Assembly: GCA_023428035.1 (NCBI GenBank)
Contig: JAEYZO010000626.1
Coordinates: forward strand, 1-11,226
Source: Pseudomonadota bacterium
Lineage (GTDB): Bacteria; Myxococcota_A; Polyangia; Polyangiales; Ga0077539
DNA length: 11,226 nucleotides
Direction: 5' to 3'
The position numbers were made by a program, and so were the translations under genes. Each line of letters opens with the position of its first letter. Position 1 is the first letter of the stretch. A model generated the notes under the pieces. The model was not told the DNA's origin. It did no database searches and saw nothing but the letters and a program-made list of their open reading frames with translations. Below are positions 1 through 5,834 of the stretch, piece by piece.

Positions 1-223
1 CGACGACCACGCCCAGCCCCGCGACCGCCGCGATGCCGTAGAGCTGCCCGCGCACGTAGAACATATCGGGCCGCGCGGCGCTGTAGAGCGCGCTCGCCGC
101 CACCAGCACGCACAGGCCCACCAGCCACGGCCCCGCGGGCCAGGCGCCCGTCGACACCTCGGCGGGGACCACCTCTCGCGGCGTCTGCGGCGGGGGTAAC
201 AGCTCTGTGAGCGAGTGGGTCAC
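1..223 (-). CDS. Partial membrane protein, N-terminal 74 residues (runs off left edge)
   Basis: The open frame continues beyond base 1, so only the N-terminus is visible. I chose GTG at 223 because no ATG lies in frame upstream; the ribosome site is weak, so the start is uncertain. The first ~30 residues are polar and proline-rich (PPPQTPREVVP). A hydrophobic helix follows at about residues 33-50 (WLVGLCVLVAASALYSAA), then a charged loop (RPDMFYVRGQ), then a second hydrophobic stretch from residue 61 (LYGIAAVAGLGVVV). The gene lies 41 bases downstream of the ferredoxin gene on the same strand and is probably the last visible member of the redox operon. I do not recognise the family. It could be the membrane partner of the ferredoxin, or an unrelated multi-spanning protein. 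Confidence 0.55.
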   Translation of the reverse strand, partial: MTHSLTELLPPPQTPREVVPAEVSTGAWPAGPWLVGLCVLVAASALYSAARPDMFYVRGQLYGIAAVAGLGVVV

Positions 224-264
224 ATCACCGGTGAGATGCTCTTCGGGCCGGAGCCTGCGAGCCG

Positions 265-2172
265 CTACGCGCGGTTGTAGTTGCTCGTCTCCAGCAGGAT
301 CACGTTGGTCTTGCTGCGCGACTCGCCCACCGAGGTGACGTACACCGCGGGGCGGTCTTGCACCGGGCACACCTTCTCGCACGCTCCGCAACCGATGCAG
401 AGCTGCGGGTCGACGTGCGGCCGCTGCAGGTGGACCATCCTCCCGTTGCGGTCGGGGGCGTCGACCTCCTCGACCCAGATGGCCTTCGGCGAGGTCGGGC
501 AGAACTCCTCGCAGACGATGCAGGGCGTCGCCATCGACCAGGGGAGGCACCGCCCGTGGTCGTAGAAGGCCGTGCCGATCTTGATGGGCTCGATGCGCCG
601 CACCGGGTCACCGAGCTTCTGCGCCTCGGAGATCTTCTGGATCGCCCCCGTCGGGCACACCTGGCCGCAGAGCACGCAGCTGGGCTCGCAGTAGCCGATG
701 CGCGGGATGAGGATGGGCGTCCAGAAGCCCTCGATGCCGCTCTCGAGGAAGGCGGGGTGCAGGGCGTTGTTGGGGCAGACCTTCATGCACTCCGCGCAGC
801 GGATGCAGCGCTCGAGGAAGTCCCTCTCGGGCATCGAGCCCGGCGGTCGGATCAAGCGGTCGTAGTAATTGCTGTCGATGGTGTCGCTGGTGCGCGCGAG
901 GGGGAGCACCGCCGCGCCCGCCGCCGCGGTGACGAGCACCTTGCGACGGTCCATCGAGTCCTGCGCCAGCGTCGCGCTCTTGCGGTTGGGGAACCACCGG
1001 AACTTGATGACGTCCTCAGGGCACGCGGTCTCGCAGTTGAGGCACATGTGGCACTCGTCCTGCCGCCACTTCACCCCGCCCTGCGGGCTGTCGGCGCCCT
1101 GGCAGTCGACCAGGCACAGGTTGCAGTCGGTGCACTTGGAGTGGTCCTTCTCCATCCCGACCACGGCGTTGCGCGCGATGAGCCCGAGCGTCGCCCCGAG
1201 GGGGCACAGCGCCCTGCACCAGAACCGCGGGATCCAGCGGTTCGCGAGCAGCACCACGAAGAGCAGCGCGCCGATCACCCAGGTCTGGTGGAAGAAGTAC
1301 TGCCGCGGCTGGAGCACCGTCGCCACGAGCGCGTCGCGCGTCGCGTCGCTGCCCACCTGCAGCGCGTGCACGTTGGTCTGCGACACCCCGTCGAGCGCCC
1401 GGCCCGAGACGTAGTTGAGCGCGGGCAGCACCGCGAGCCCGATGGCCCTCACCGCGATGCAGATGGGGTCGAAGAGCCCTCCGATCGCGCTGCCGCACAC
1501 GGCGGCCACGAGGAAGGCCCCGAGCAGGTAGTACTTCGCGTTCTGGTACGGGTGCGTCATGTTCGCGCGCACCCGCCGCGCCCCCGTGGTGGCCCCCTTG
1601 GGGTTGGGGATCAGCCACGCGAAGAAGTGATGGAGCGTGCCGAAGGGGCAGATCCACCCGCAGAACACCCGCCCGAACACCAGGGTGAGCGCGACGAGCC
1701 CGAGGCTCCACCACAGGGCCCGGTAGACCGTGTGCGTCGAGAGGAAGGTGATGAGCGCGACGAAGGGGTCGGCGAGGAGAAAGCCCTCGACGGGGTAGGG
1801 CATCCGCACCGTCGCGCCGCCCGCGAAGCCCCCCCTGAACTCCGTGCGCACCAGCAGGAACAGGAACAAGAACAGGAAGCCCGCCTGCGACACCCGCCGA
1901 ACGTTGCGCAGCCCCGAGATGATCTTGCGCGCGGGCAGGCCCGACCCGGGCCGCTTCTTCTTCTTGAGCTTCGCCTTCACCCACGAGCGGGCGCGCTCGA
2001 ACACCGACGGCCCCTGGGCGACCTCACCCGTGGTGACCGCGGCGCTGTTCGCCTCGGTGACCGCGGGCGTGAGGGTCACCTTCGTGACCGGCGAGGGCGC
2101 GGGGACCCCATCGAGGGAGGGCACCGCCCCCACCACGCCCAGCCACGGGATCGGTTGCGGCAGGTCGCTCAC
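265..2172 (-). CDS. NapH-like membrane ferredoxin fused to NapG/MauM-like 4Fe-4S ferredoxin (635 aa)
   Basis: Predicted membrane iron-sulfur protein that would pass electrons between the quinone pool and periplasmic partners, as NapH and NapG do in nitrate reduction. The first ~95 residues are low-complexity and end in a basic patch (KAKLKKKKR, 66-74). Helices follow at about 97-109, 135-149, 153-169, 212-232 and 297-312. Two NapH/NosR/CcoG-type motifs are present: CGWICPFG (171-178) and CRALCPLG (319-326). Two CxxCxxCxxxC sites follow (C347-C357 and C374-C384). At 407 begins MDRRKVL plus a small-residue hydrophobic stretch, resembling a Tat signal. The C-terminal module has four more cysteine sets: C456-C466; C495, C499, C502, C506; C542, C551, C554, C558; C592-C602. 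Start: GTG at 2172 overlaps the DUF362 stop by four bases (GTGA), with GGTGA just upstream. The frame stays open further upstream, but that stretch is a shadow of the DUF362 gene. No Nap or Nos catalytic subunit is visible, so the electron acceptor is unknown. Confidence 0.88.
   Translation of the reverse strand: MSDLPQPIPWLGVVGAVPSLDGVPAPSPVTKVTLTPAVTEANSAAVTTGEVAQGPSVFERARSWVKAKLKKKKRPGSGLPARKIISGLRNVRRVSQAGFLFLFLFLLVRTEFRGGFAGGATVRMPYPVEGFLLADPFVALITFLSTHTVYRALWWSLGLVALTLVFGRVFCGWICPFGTLHHFFAWLIPNPKGATTGARRVRANMTHPYQNAKYYLLGAFLVAAVCGSAIGGLFDPICIAVRAIGLAVLPALNYVSGRALDGVSQTNVHALQVGSDATRDALVATVLQPRQYFFHQTWVIGALLFVVLLANRWIPRFWCRALCPLGATLGLIARNAVVGMEKDHSKCTDCNLCLVDCQGADSPQGGVKWRQDECHMCLNCETACPEDVIKFRWFPNRKSATLAQDSMDRRKVLVTAAAGAAVLPLARTSDTIDSNYYDRLIRPPGSMPERDFLERCIRCAECMKVCPNNALHPAFLESGIEGFWTPILIPRIGYCEPSCVLCGQVCPTGAIQKISEAQKLGDPVRRIEPIKIGTAFYDHGRCLPWSMATPCIVCEEFCPTSPKAIWVEEVDAPDRNGRMVHLQRPHVDPQLCIGCGACEKVCPVQDRPAVYVTSVGESRSKTNVILLETSNYNRA
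949..962 (-). promoter_or_regulatory. Possible internal ribosome site and ATG with Tat-like motif inside the ferredoxin fusion
   Basis: On the minus strand AGGA (959-962) lies four bases before an in-frame ATG (952-954), followed by codons for DRRKVL and a hydrophobic stretch (TAAAGAAVLPLA). Starting here would give a 229-residue protein with a typical Tat-like N-terminus and four cysteine sets, i.e. a free-standing NapG-like ferredoxin. The AGGA-to-ATG spacing is somewhat short, so translation from this site is a hypothesis. The alternative is that the motif acts only as an internal export signal within the full-length protein. Confidence 0.3.
1855..1878 (-). repeat. Four tandem hexamers (CAGGAA-type) encoding a Phe-Leu helix
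   Basis: On the plus strand CAGGAA, CAGGAA, CAAGAA and CAGGAA follow each other without a gap. On the coding (minus) strand they encode the alternating Phe-Leu core (FLFLFLFL) of the first transmembrane helix of the ferredoxin fusion. The reading frame would survive gain or loss of a unit, but the helix length would change by two residues. It may be codon-level low complexity with no regulatory role. Confidence 0.6.
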
Positions 2173-3257
2173 GTCGTCACCAGGATCGGCTGGTTGAGGG
2201 CGAAGGCGACCTCCGCCGGGTCTTCGTCGTCGGGCACCCACAGCGCCGAGCGGGTGGGCGTGTCGTGAACGTCGAGGGCGACCTCGCGGGGGCGCAGGTT
2301 CTGCCAGCGGGTCGTCCCGAGCCCGCGCTCCTCGCCCATGCGCAGGTAGGCCAGGTTCTCGGGTCGCTGCCCGATGAGGGTGCAGCCGAAGGCGTCGGCG
2401 GCGACCTGGTCGACCGTCGCGACGACGGTGTTCATGCGCTGGGTGTCGTCGACGTTCCCGCCCTGGGGGCCGTTGCGCATCATCACCCGCAGGCCGTCGA
2501 CCACGGTGAGGGTGGGGCGCATGAAGGTCGCGAGGTCGGCGATGGAGACGTCGATCGACTGATGGAGCCGGTTGCGGCGGCCGCCGAGGGTGCCGTACCA
2601 GTTCTTCATCGCCGCGGTGTACTTCGCGAGGTTGTGGTGCTTCGCGACGGGGAGGTTGATGACCTTGTCGGCCTCGATGAGCGTGCGGTAGACGGGCCAC
2701 TCGTCGAGCACCGCGCCGCGCAGCCGCATGGTGCGAAAGCGGTGGTCGGCCGGGAGGATCACCTCGGCCCCGACGCGGTGCGCCTTCGCCCAGATGCCGC
2801 TGCGCTGAAAGCAGCGCCCCGGGTCGTTGCAGCTCGCGTCGGTGACCACGACCTTTCGAGCGCCGGCCTCGAGCACCATCCGCGCGACGGCGGCCACGAG
2901 GTCAGGGTTGGTGTTCGCGGCCTGCAAGGGCGTGCGGTCCCACCCGATGTTGGGCTTGATCACCACCACGTCGCCGTTGGAGATGAAGCGCCGCATCCCC
3001 CCGAGAGCGTCGATGGCCTGCCGCGCCAGCAGCGCGGGAGGCGTGGTGGCCACGCCCCGGGCGACGGCGAAATCGCTCGGGCCCCCGTGGTCGGCCCGGC
3101 GGTAGTCGCGCACCTCGCGCGCGCCGCGCGGGTCGTCGACGCGCCAGCCGCCACGGTCGAAGCGGGTCTTGGCGATGAGGGCCGCTCCGCCGAGCACCCC
3201 CAGGGCCTTGCCCGCGCGGATCAGCGCCTCGCGGCGCGTGGGTCGAGGGTCTGCCAT
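2169..3257 (-). CDS. DUF362 domain-containing protein with Tat-type signal (362 aa)
   Basis: Belongs to the DUF362 family, proteins of unresolved function often encoded beside, or fused to, 4Fe-4S ferredoxins. The N-terminus has twin arginines (PTRREALIRAG, residues 6-16) followed by a small-residue hydrophobic stretch (ALGVLGGAALIA), consistent with Tat export of a folded protein. Family-like segments are VVVIKPNIGWD (97-107), a helix and strand with ARKVVVTDAS (133-142), NLPVAKHHNLAKYTAAMKN (201-219) and PTLTVVDGLRVM (248-259). Cysteines at 143, 149 and 292 do not form a standard cluster motif. Start: ATG at 3257 is preceded by AGAGAGGG about nine bases upstream. The stop overlaps the start of the ferredoxin gene by four bases, so the two are probably translationally coupled and may work as partners. 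The gene begins 76 bases after the lipoprotein gene ends. Confidence 0.88.
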   Translation of the reverse strand: MADPRPTRREALIRAGKALGVLGGAALIAKTRFDRGGWRVDDPRGAREVRDYRRADHGGPSDFAVARGVATTPPALLARQAIDALGGMRRFISNGDVVVIKPNIGWDRTPLQAANTNPDLVAAVARMVLEAGARKVVVTDASCNDPGRCFQRSGIWAKAHRVGAEVILPADHRFRTMRLRGAVLDEWPVYRTLIEADKVINLPVAKHHNLAKYTAAMKNWYGTLGGRRNRLHQSIDVSIADLATFMRPTLTVVDGLRVMMRNGPQGGNVDDTQRMNTVVATVDQVAADAFGCTLIGQRPENLAYLRMGEERGLGTTRWQNLRPREVALDVHDTPTRSALWVPDDEDPAEVAFALNQPILVTT

Positions 3258-3333
3258 GACGCTGGGCCCTCTCTATCCTTCAAAGAGGCGGTCGGGGCAA
3301 CAACGCGGGGGCGACGCGGTAGGTCGATGGAGG

Positions 3334-4389
3334 TCAGTGTGCGGCCAGGGCCGCGCGTGCGAGGGCCACGCGCCGGTCGCGCGGGGGCAGCTCCGCCCCG
3401 GCGCTCATGTCGCTGGCGACCACCACCACGGGGGTCCCCTGCCGGGCGACGATGAGCTGCCCCGCCGCGCCGTCGACCGAGGCGGCCTCGTTGCCCAGGC
3501 CCGCGATGGGCTCGCTCGGGCCCTCGCGCAGCCGGGCGACGAGCGCCGTGGCCTGCGCGGGCTGCTCGCGGTTGAGCACCGCGACGCGCCAGCGCTGGCT
3601 GCCCTCGCCGCGGTAGTGCCCCACCCACCCCGGCCCAGTGTCAGGGAGGTTCAGAACGTTGTTGGTGAGGTAGACTACGCCGCCCCACACGAGGCCCTCG
3701 CGGGGCAGGGCGGCCGGGGGCGCCGGGGGCGTGGTGTCGCCGGGGAGGGCAGCCGCGATGCGGGTCGCGAAGGCGGGCAGGGCCTCCCTCGCGGCGGCGG
3801 CCATCGCGGCCTCGTCGCGCTCGCCGCTGTCGTCGGCGATGTTGATCTGCACGAGGTGCTGGCCCTTCCAGAACACGAGCTGCGAGGTGCCGAGAAAGCC
3901 CCCGCCCCCGTGGCTCACCGCCTGGGACTCCATCGACGCCGGGTCGCGGCCCTCGGAGAGGAGCATGGAGTACTGCCCGAAGGCCCCCAGGGGTGAGCCC
4001 ATGTCGTAGACCTCGGCGGTCACGACGAGCTCCGTGCCGGCCTTGCGGTAGTCCGTGCGACCGAGCTGGCGAAAGCCGTACTGCACGTACTTCTCGCCCG
4101 CGCCGTCGATGAGCTGGAAGAGTTCCTGACCGTTGGCGAGGCGAACGTCTCCCGACTGCACCCAGCCCGGCACCGACGCGCCCTGCGGGAGGAACCGCGC
4201 CGTCTCGCGGAAGGCGCTCGCGGGCGCCGAGGGCTCCGCCGCGGTGGCCGGAGGCGCACCCCGCGCGGCCCCGGGCCGGTCGGTGGTGGCCGCGGCCGAA
4301 GGCGGAGGCGGGGTCGGGCGCGAGGGAGCCTCCCGACGACAGGCCGACACCACCAGCAAGATCCCCAGGGTCACAGAGCGGACGTGCAT
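3334..4389 (-). CDS. DUF6599-family lipoprotein (351 aa)
   Basis: The N-terminus is a lipoprotein signal: hydrophobic LGILLVV followed by the lipobox VSAC, with the acylated Cys at residue 17. A proline/alanine/threonine-rich linker follows (about 20-60), as expected for a protein tethered to a membrane in the cell envelope. The folded part starts near residue 65. It carries features I associate with DUF6599: P-GW (74-76), NGQELFQLIDGAGEKYVQYGF (87-106), a VYDMGSPLGAFGQYS block (127-141) and a strand with LVFWKGQHLVQI (171-182). The second half (from ~230) contains WGGVVYLTNN and a further alpha/beta segment. Start: ATG at 4389 places the signal peptide correctly; the frame is open upstream to a TTG at 4428, which would put 13 polar residues before the signal. 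No clear Shine-Dalgarno is seen. First gene of the minus-strand operon; biochemical function unknown. Confidence 0.78.
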   Translation of the reverse strand: MHVRSVTLGILLVVSACRREAPSRPTPPPPSAAATTDRPGAARGAPPATAAEPSAPASAFRETARFLPQGASVPGWVQSGDVRLANGQELFQLIDGAGEKYVQYGFRQLGRTDYRKAGTELVVTAEVYDMGSPLGAFGQYSMLLSEGRDPASMESQAVSHGGGGFLGTSQLVFWKGQHLVQINIADDSGERDEAAMAAAAREALPAFATRIAAALPGDTTPPAPPAALPREGLVWGGVVYLTNNVLNLPDTGPGWVGHYRGEGSQRWRVAVLNREQPAQATALVARLREGPSEPIAGLGNEAASVDGAAGQLIVARQGTPVVVVASDMSAGAELPPRDRRVALARAALAAH

Positions 4390-4398
4390 CGCCGGTGG

Positions 4399-4428
4399 GT
4401 GATACGGTGCCTCGGCATGGGGTCGCAA
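4399..4428 (-). promoter_or_regulatory. Candidate sigma70-type promoter for the redox operon
   Basis: On the minus strand TTGCGA (4423-4428) and TATCAC (4399-4404) are separated by 18 bases. Each matches four of six consensus positions. Transcription would begin around 4392, only a few bases before the ATG at 4389, giving a nearly leaderless message. That would fit the absence of a visible ribosome site for the lipoprotein gene. This is pattern matching only. Confidence 0.22.
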
Positions 4429-4454
4429 GTCGTCGGCGCGACACGCTCAAACCC

Positions 4455-4582
4455 GCAGCAATCCCTACGAGAGAGCACGCTCTACGGCGGTGTCGGAGGG
4501 GTCTGCAAAGATTTCATGGTCCCGCAAGGGTTATCGGGGAGCCCATTGGATACCCAGGGAATCCTGGCAGTCTTCGCGACTG
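4455..4582 (+). promoter_or_regulatory. Structured leader of the pilin operon (candidate cis-regulatory RNA)
   Basis: The less GC-rich DNA before the pilin operon contains, in order: (1) a ten-pair stem, 4455-4466 with 4497-4506, with a CA bulge and one G-U pair; (2) a small hairpin inside it, AGAG-CACG-CTCT (4472-4483); (3) a single-stranded A/T-rich stretch (4507-4517); (4) a seven-pair stem with one bulged T, 4528-4535 with 4549-4555; (5) CCAGG-GAAT-CCTGG (4554-4567), sharing two bases with stem 4 so that both cannot form fully; (6) CAGTC-TTCGC-GACTG (4568-4582). The last stem ends four bases before the Shine-Dalgarno. I found no match to a riboswitch class I know. Short stems arise by chance, so a function is inference. 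No separate promoter for the operon could be assigned. Confidence 0.35.
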
Positions 4583-4585
4583 AGT

Positions 4586-4594
4586 GGGGGAGGG
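4586..4594 (+). promoter_or_regulatory. Shine-Dalgarno that decides the TTG start of the first pilin
   Basis: GGGGGAGGG, containing the full GGAGG core, ends eight bases before TTG at 4603. The nearest alternative start, GTG at 4621, has no comparable sequence upstream. The earlier in-frame ATG at 4516 would give a prepilin leader of over 40 residues. Confidence 0.6.
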
Positions 4595-4602
4595 CACATC
4601 GG

Positions 4603-5235
4603 TTGCAGCGCCCTCGCTCCGTGCGCAGGCCCTCGGCCGAGTCTGGCTTCTCCCTCCTGGAGCTGATGGTCGTGGTGACGATCATCGCCATCCTGTCGGC
4701 GATGGTGTTGCCGGGCTTCTCGCAGGCGGGCCGCGAGCGGCGCATCCAGCAGGCCGCGGTGTCGGTGCTCGACCTCGTGCGCGAGGTGCGCTCGCGGGCG
4801 ATGTACCGCGGCCGGGCGCAGCTCCTGGTGATCCAGTCCTCGGGCTCGGCGCTGCGCTTCGACGGGTGGGAGGGCACCGAGAGCTCGTGCCGCCTCTCGC
4901 GCTTCGGCAGCACGGCGGGGGTGCTCGACCCGACGCTCCGGGTGGCGCAGCTCGACCTGTCGACCGCGGAGTACACCCGCGACAACCTCAACGCCGCGAT
5001 CTCCCTCCCCGCGGGCGCGGGCTACCTCCAGGTGTGCTTCACCCCCACGGGCAACGCGTACTTCACGCAGATGCCCGTGAGCCTGCCGAGCGAGGAGTGG
5101 TCGAACAACTCGATGCTCACGGGCTCTGGCGGGGCCTACCAGATCGACGTGTTCCAGGTGCTGAACAGCGCCGAGAACGGCGTGCGCCGTCGGGTCTTCA
5201 TCCCCCTCTCCGGCAACCCGAGGCTGCGCACGTGA
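4603..5235 (+). CDS. GspH/FimT-family minor pilin (FimU position), 210 aa
   Basis: Type IV prepilin-like protein. The leader (MQRPRSVRRPSAESG, 15 residues, basic) ends in Gly and is followed by FSLLELMVVVTIIAILSAMV, the classical prepilin peptidase site with Glu at mature position 5 and the hydrophobic N-terminal helix. The amphipathic helix continues to about residue 68, then a beta-rich globular domain with C96 and C145 and the FTPTGNAYF strand typical of GspH domains. By position before pilV it corresponds to FimU, part of the priming/tip complex with PilV, PilW, PilX and PilY1. Start: TTG with a strong Shine-Dalgarno; GTG at 4621 would give a nine-residue leader and is the alternative. 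The frame is open upstream, but a leader that long is implausible. The stop overlaps the pilV start by four bases. Confidence 0.85.
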   Translation: MQRPRSVRRPSAESGFSLLELMVVVTIIAILSAMVLPGFSQAGRERRIQQAAVSVLDLVREVRSRAMYRGRAQLLVIQSSGSALRFDGWEGTESSCRLSRFGSTAGVLDPTLRVAQLDLSTAEYTRDNLNAAISLPAGAGYLQVCFTPTGNAYFTQMPVSLPSEEWSNNSMLTGSGGAYQIDVFQVLNSAENGVRRRVFIPLSGNPRLRT

Positions 5236-5834
5236 GCCCGCGCCTGCGCCGACGCTCCCGCGCCCAGGGCGGGTACACCCTCGTCGAGGTGCTCGCGGCC
5301 ATGGCCGTCCTCGGGGCGGGGCTCCTGGGCATCGTGGCGATGCAGGGCGCGGCGGTGGGCGCGAACCAGCGCGCGCACGAGATCACCATGGCCACGACCC
5401 TCGCGCGTCGCTGGCAAGACCGCCTGCGCCGCGACTCGTACCAGTGGAACTTCCCGTCGCAGGCCAACCCCGTCTCGAACCTCAACAACACCTGGTACCT
5501 GTCGCCCCTGCTCACCTCCCCGGCGACCGACTGGTTCCAGCCCACGCCCCCCTCGGGCGTGGTGCTCCCTGAGCATTCGGCCTTCGACTACTTCGGCAAC
5601 GACGTCCCCCCCACCTCGGGCGACGCCTACTACTGCGTGCACCTGCGCCTCGCGACGCTCCTGCCCAACCAGCTCGCCCGCGCCGAGGTGCGGGTGTGGT
5701 GGTACCGCCAGGGCGGCGAGAGGCCCGCGGCCTACGCCAACTGCGGCCAGGCCGCGCTGTCGACCATGGGCAACGACACCACCAACGTGCGCTGGGTCTA
5801 CATGACCCAGGTGCTCCAGAGGCACGAGTTGTGA
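5232..5834 (+). CDS. pilV: Type IV pilus minor pilin PilV (200 aa)
   Basis: The leader MSPRLRRRSRAQGG (14 residues, six arginines) precedes YTLVEVLAAMAVLGAGLLGI, so cleavage after G14 leaves Tyr at +1 and Glu at +5. This helix, with GxGLLGIVAMQ-like continuation, is characteristic of PilV. The globular part contains C-terminal strands RAEVRVWWYRQG (near 154-165) and ends VYMTQVLQRHEL. Cysteines YYCVHL and ANCGQA may form a disulfide in the periplasm. Start: GTG at 5232 overlaps the preceding stop (GTGA) and has GAGG (5220-5223) eight bases upstream. PilV is expected to join the pilus-priming minor pilin complex. The following gene overlaps its stop in the same way. Confidence 0.87.
   Translation: MSPRLRRRSRAQGGYTLVEVLAAMAVLGAGLLGIVAMQGAAVGANQRAHEITMATTLARRWQDRLRRDSYQWNFPSQANPVSNLNNTWYLSPLLTSPATDWFQPTPPSGVVLPEHSAFDYFGNDVPPTSGDAYYCVHLRLATLLPNQLARAEVRVWWYRQGGERPAAYANCGQAALSTMGNDTTNVRWVYMTQVLQRHEL

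Noticed and set aside
358..2268. Long plus-strand open frame opposite the ferredoxin gene
   Set aside because: Composition (Arg, Ala, Val, Glu, Gly) and lack of any motif fit an antisense shadow produced by G/C third codon positions.
2173..2700. Upstream extension of the ferredoxin frame (an 811-residue reading)
   Set aside because: The extra part is arginine/histidine/proline-rich shadow of the DUF362 gene in another frame; the GTGA overlap at 2169-2172 gives a natural start.
3258..3333. Possible separate promoter in front of the DUF362 gene
   Set aside because: TTGTTG is followed by no convincing -10 element at 16-18 bases; the 76-base gap is compatible with one operon.
2265..3455. Plus-strand open frame opposite the DUF362 gene
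   Set aside because: Antisense shadow; the opposite strand has clear DUF362 motifs, a Tat signal and a ribosome site.
4396..4411. Possible sigma54 promoter (GG-N10-GC) reading toward the pilin operon
   Set aside because: Spacing is right but only about six of eleven consensus positions match, which is expected often by chance in DNA this GC-rich; a second candidate at 4413-4427 has a spacer one base short.
4445..4548. Possible cyclic-di-GMP-I (GEMM) riboswitch
   Set aside because: Strings such as CAAACC and GCAAAG occur, but the closing GGC/GCC pairing, the GAAA loop and the length of the first hairpin do not fit the class.
4384..4602. Upstream coding extension of the first pilin (from ATG 4384 or 4516)
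   Set aside because: It would place the prepilin site more than 40 residues from the start; no ribosome site supports it, and the DNA is less GC-rich and rich in inverted repeats.
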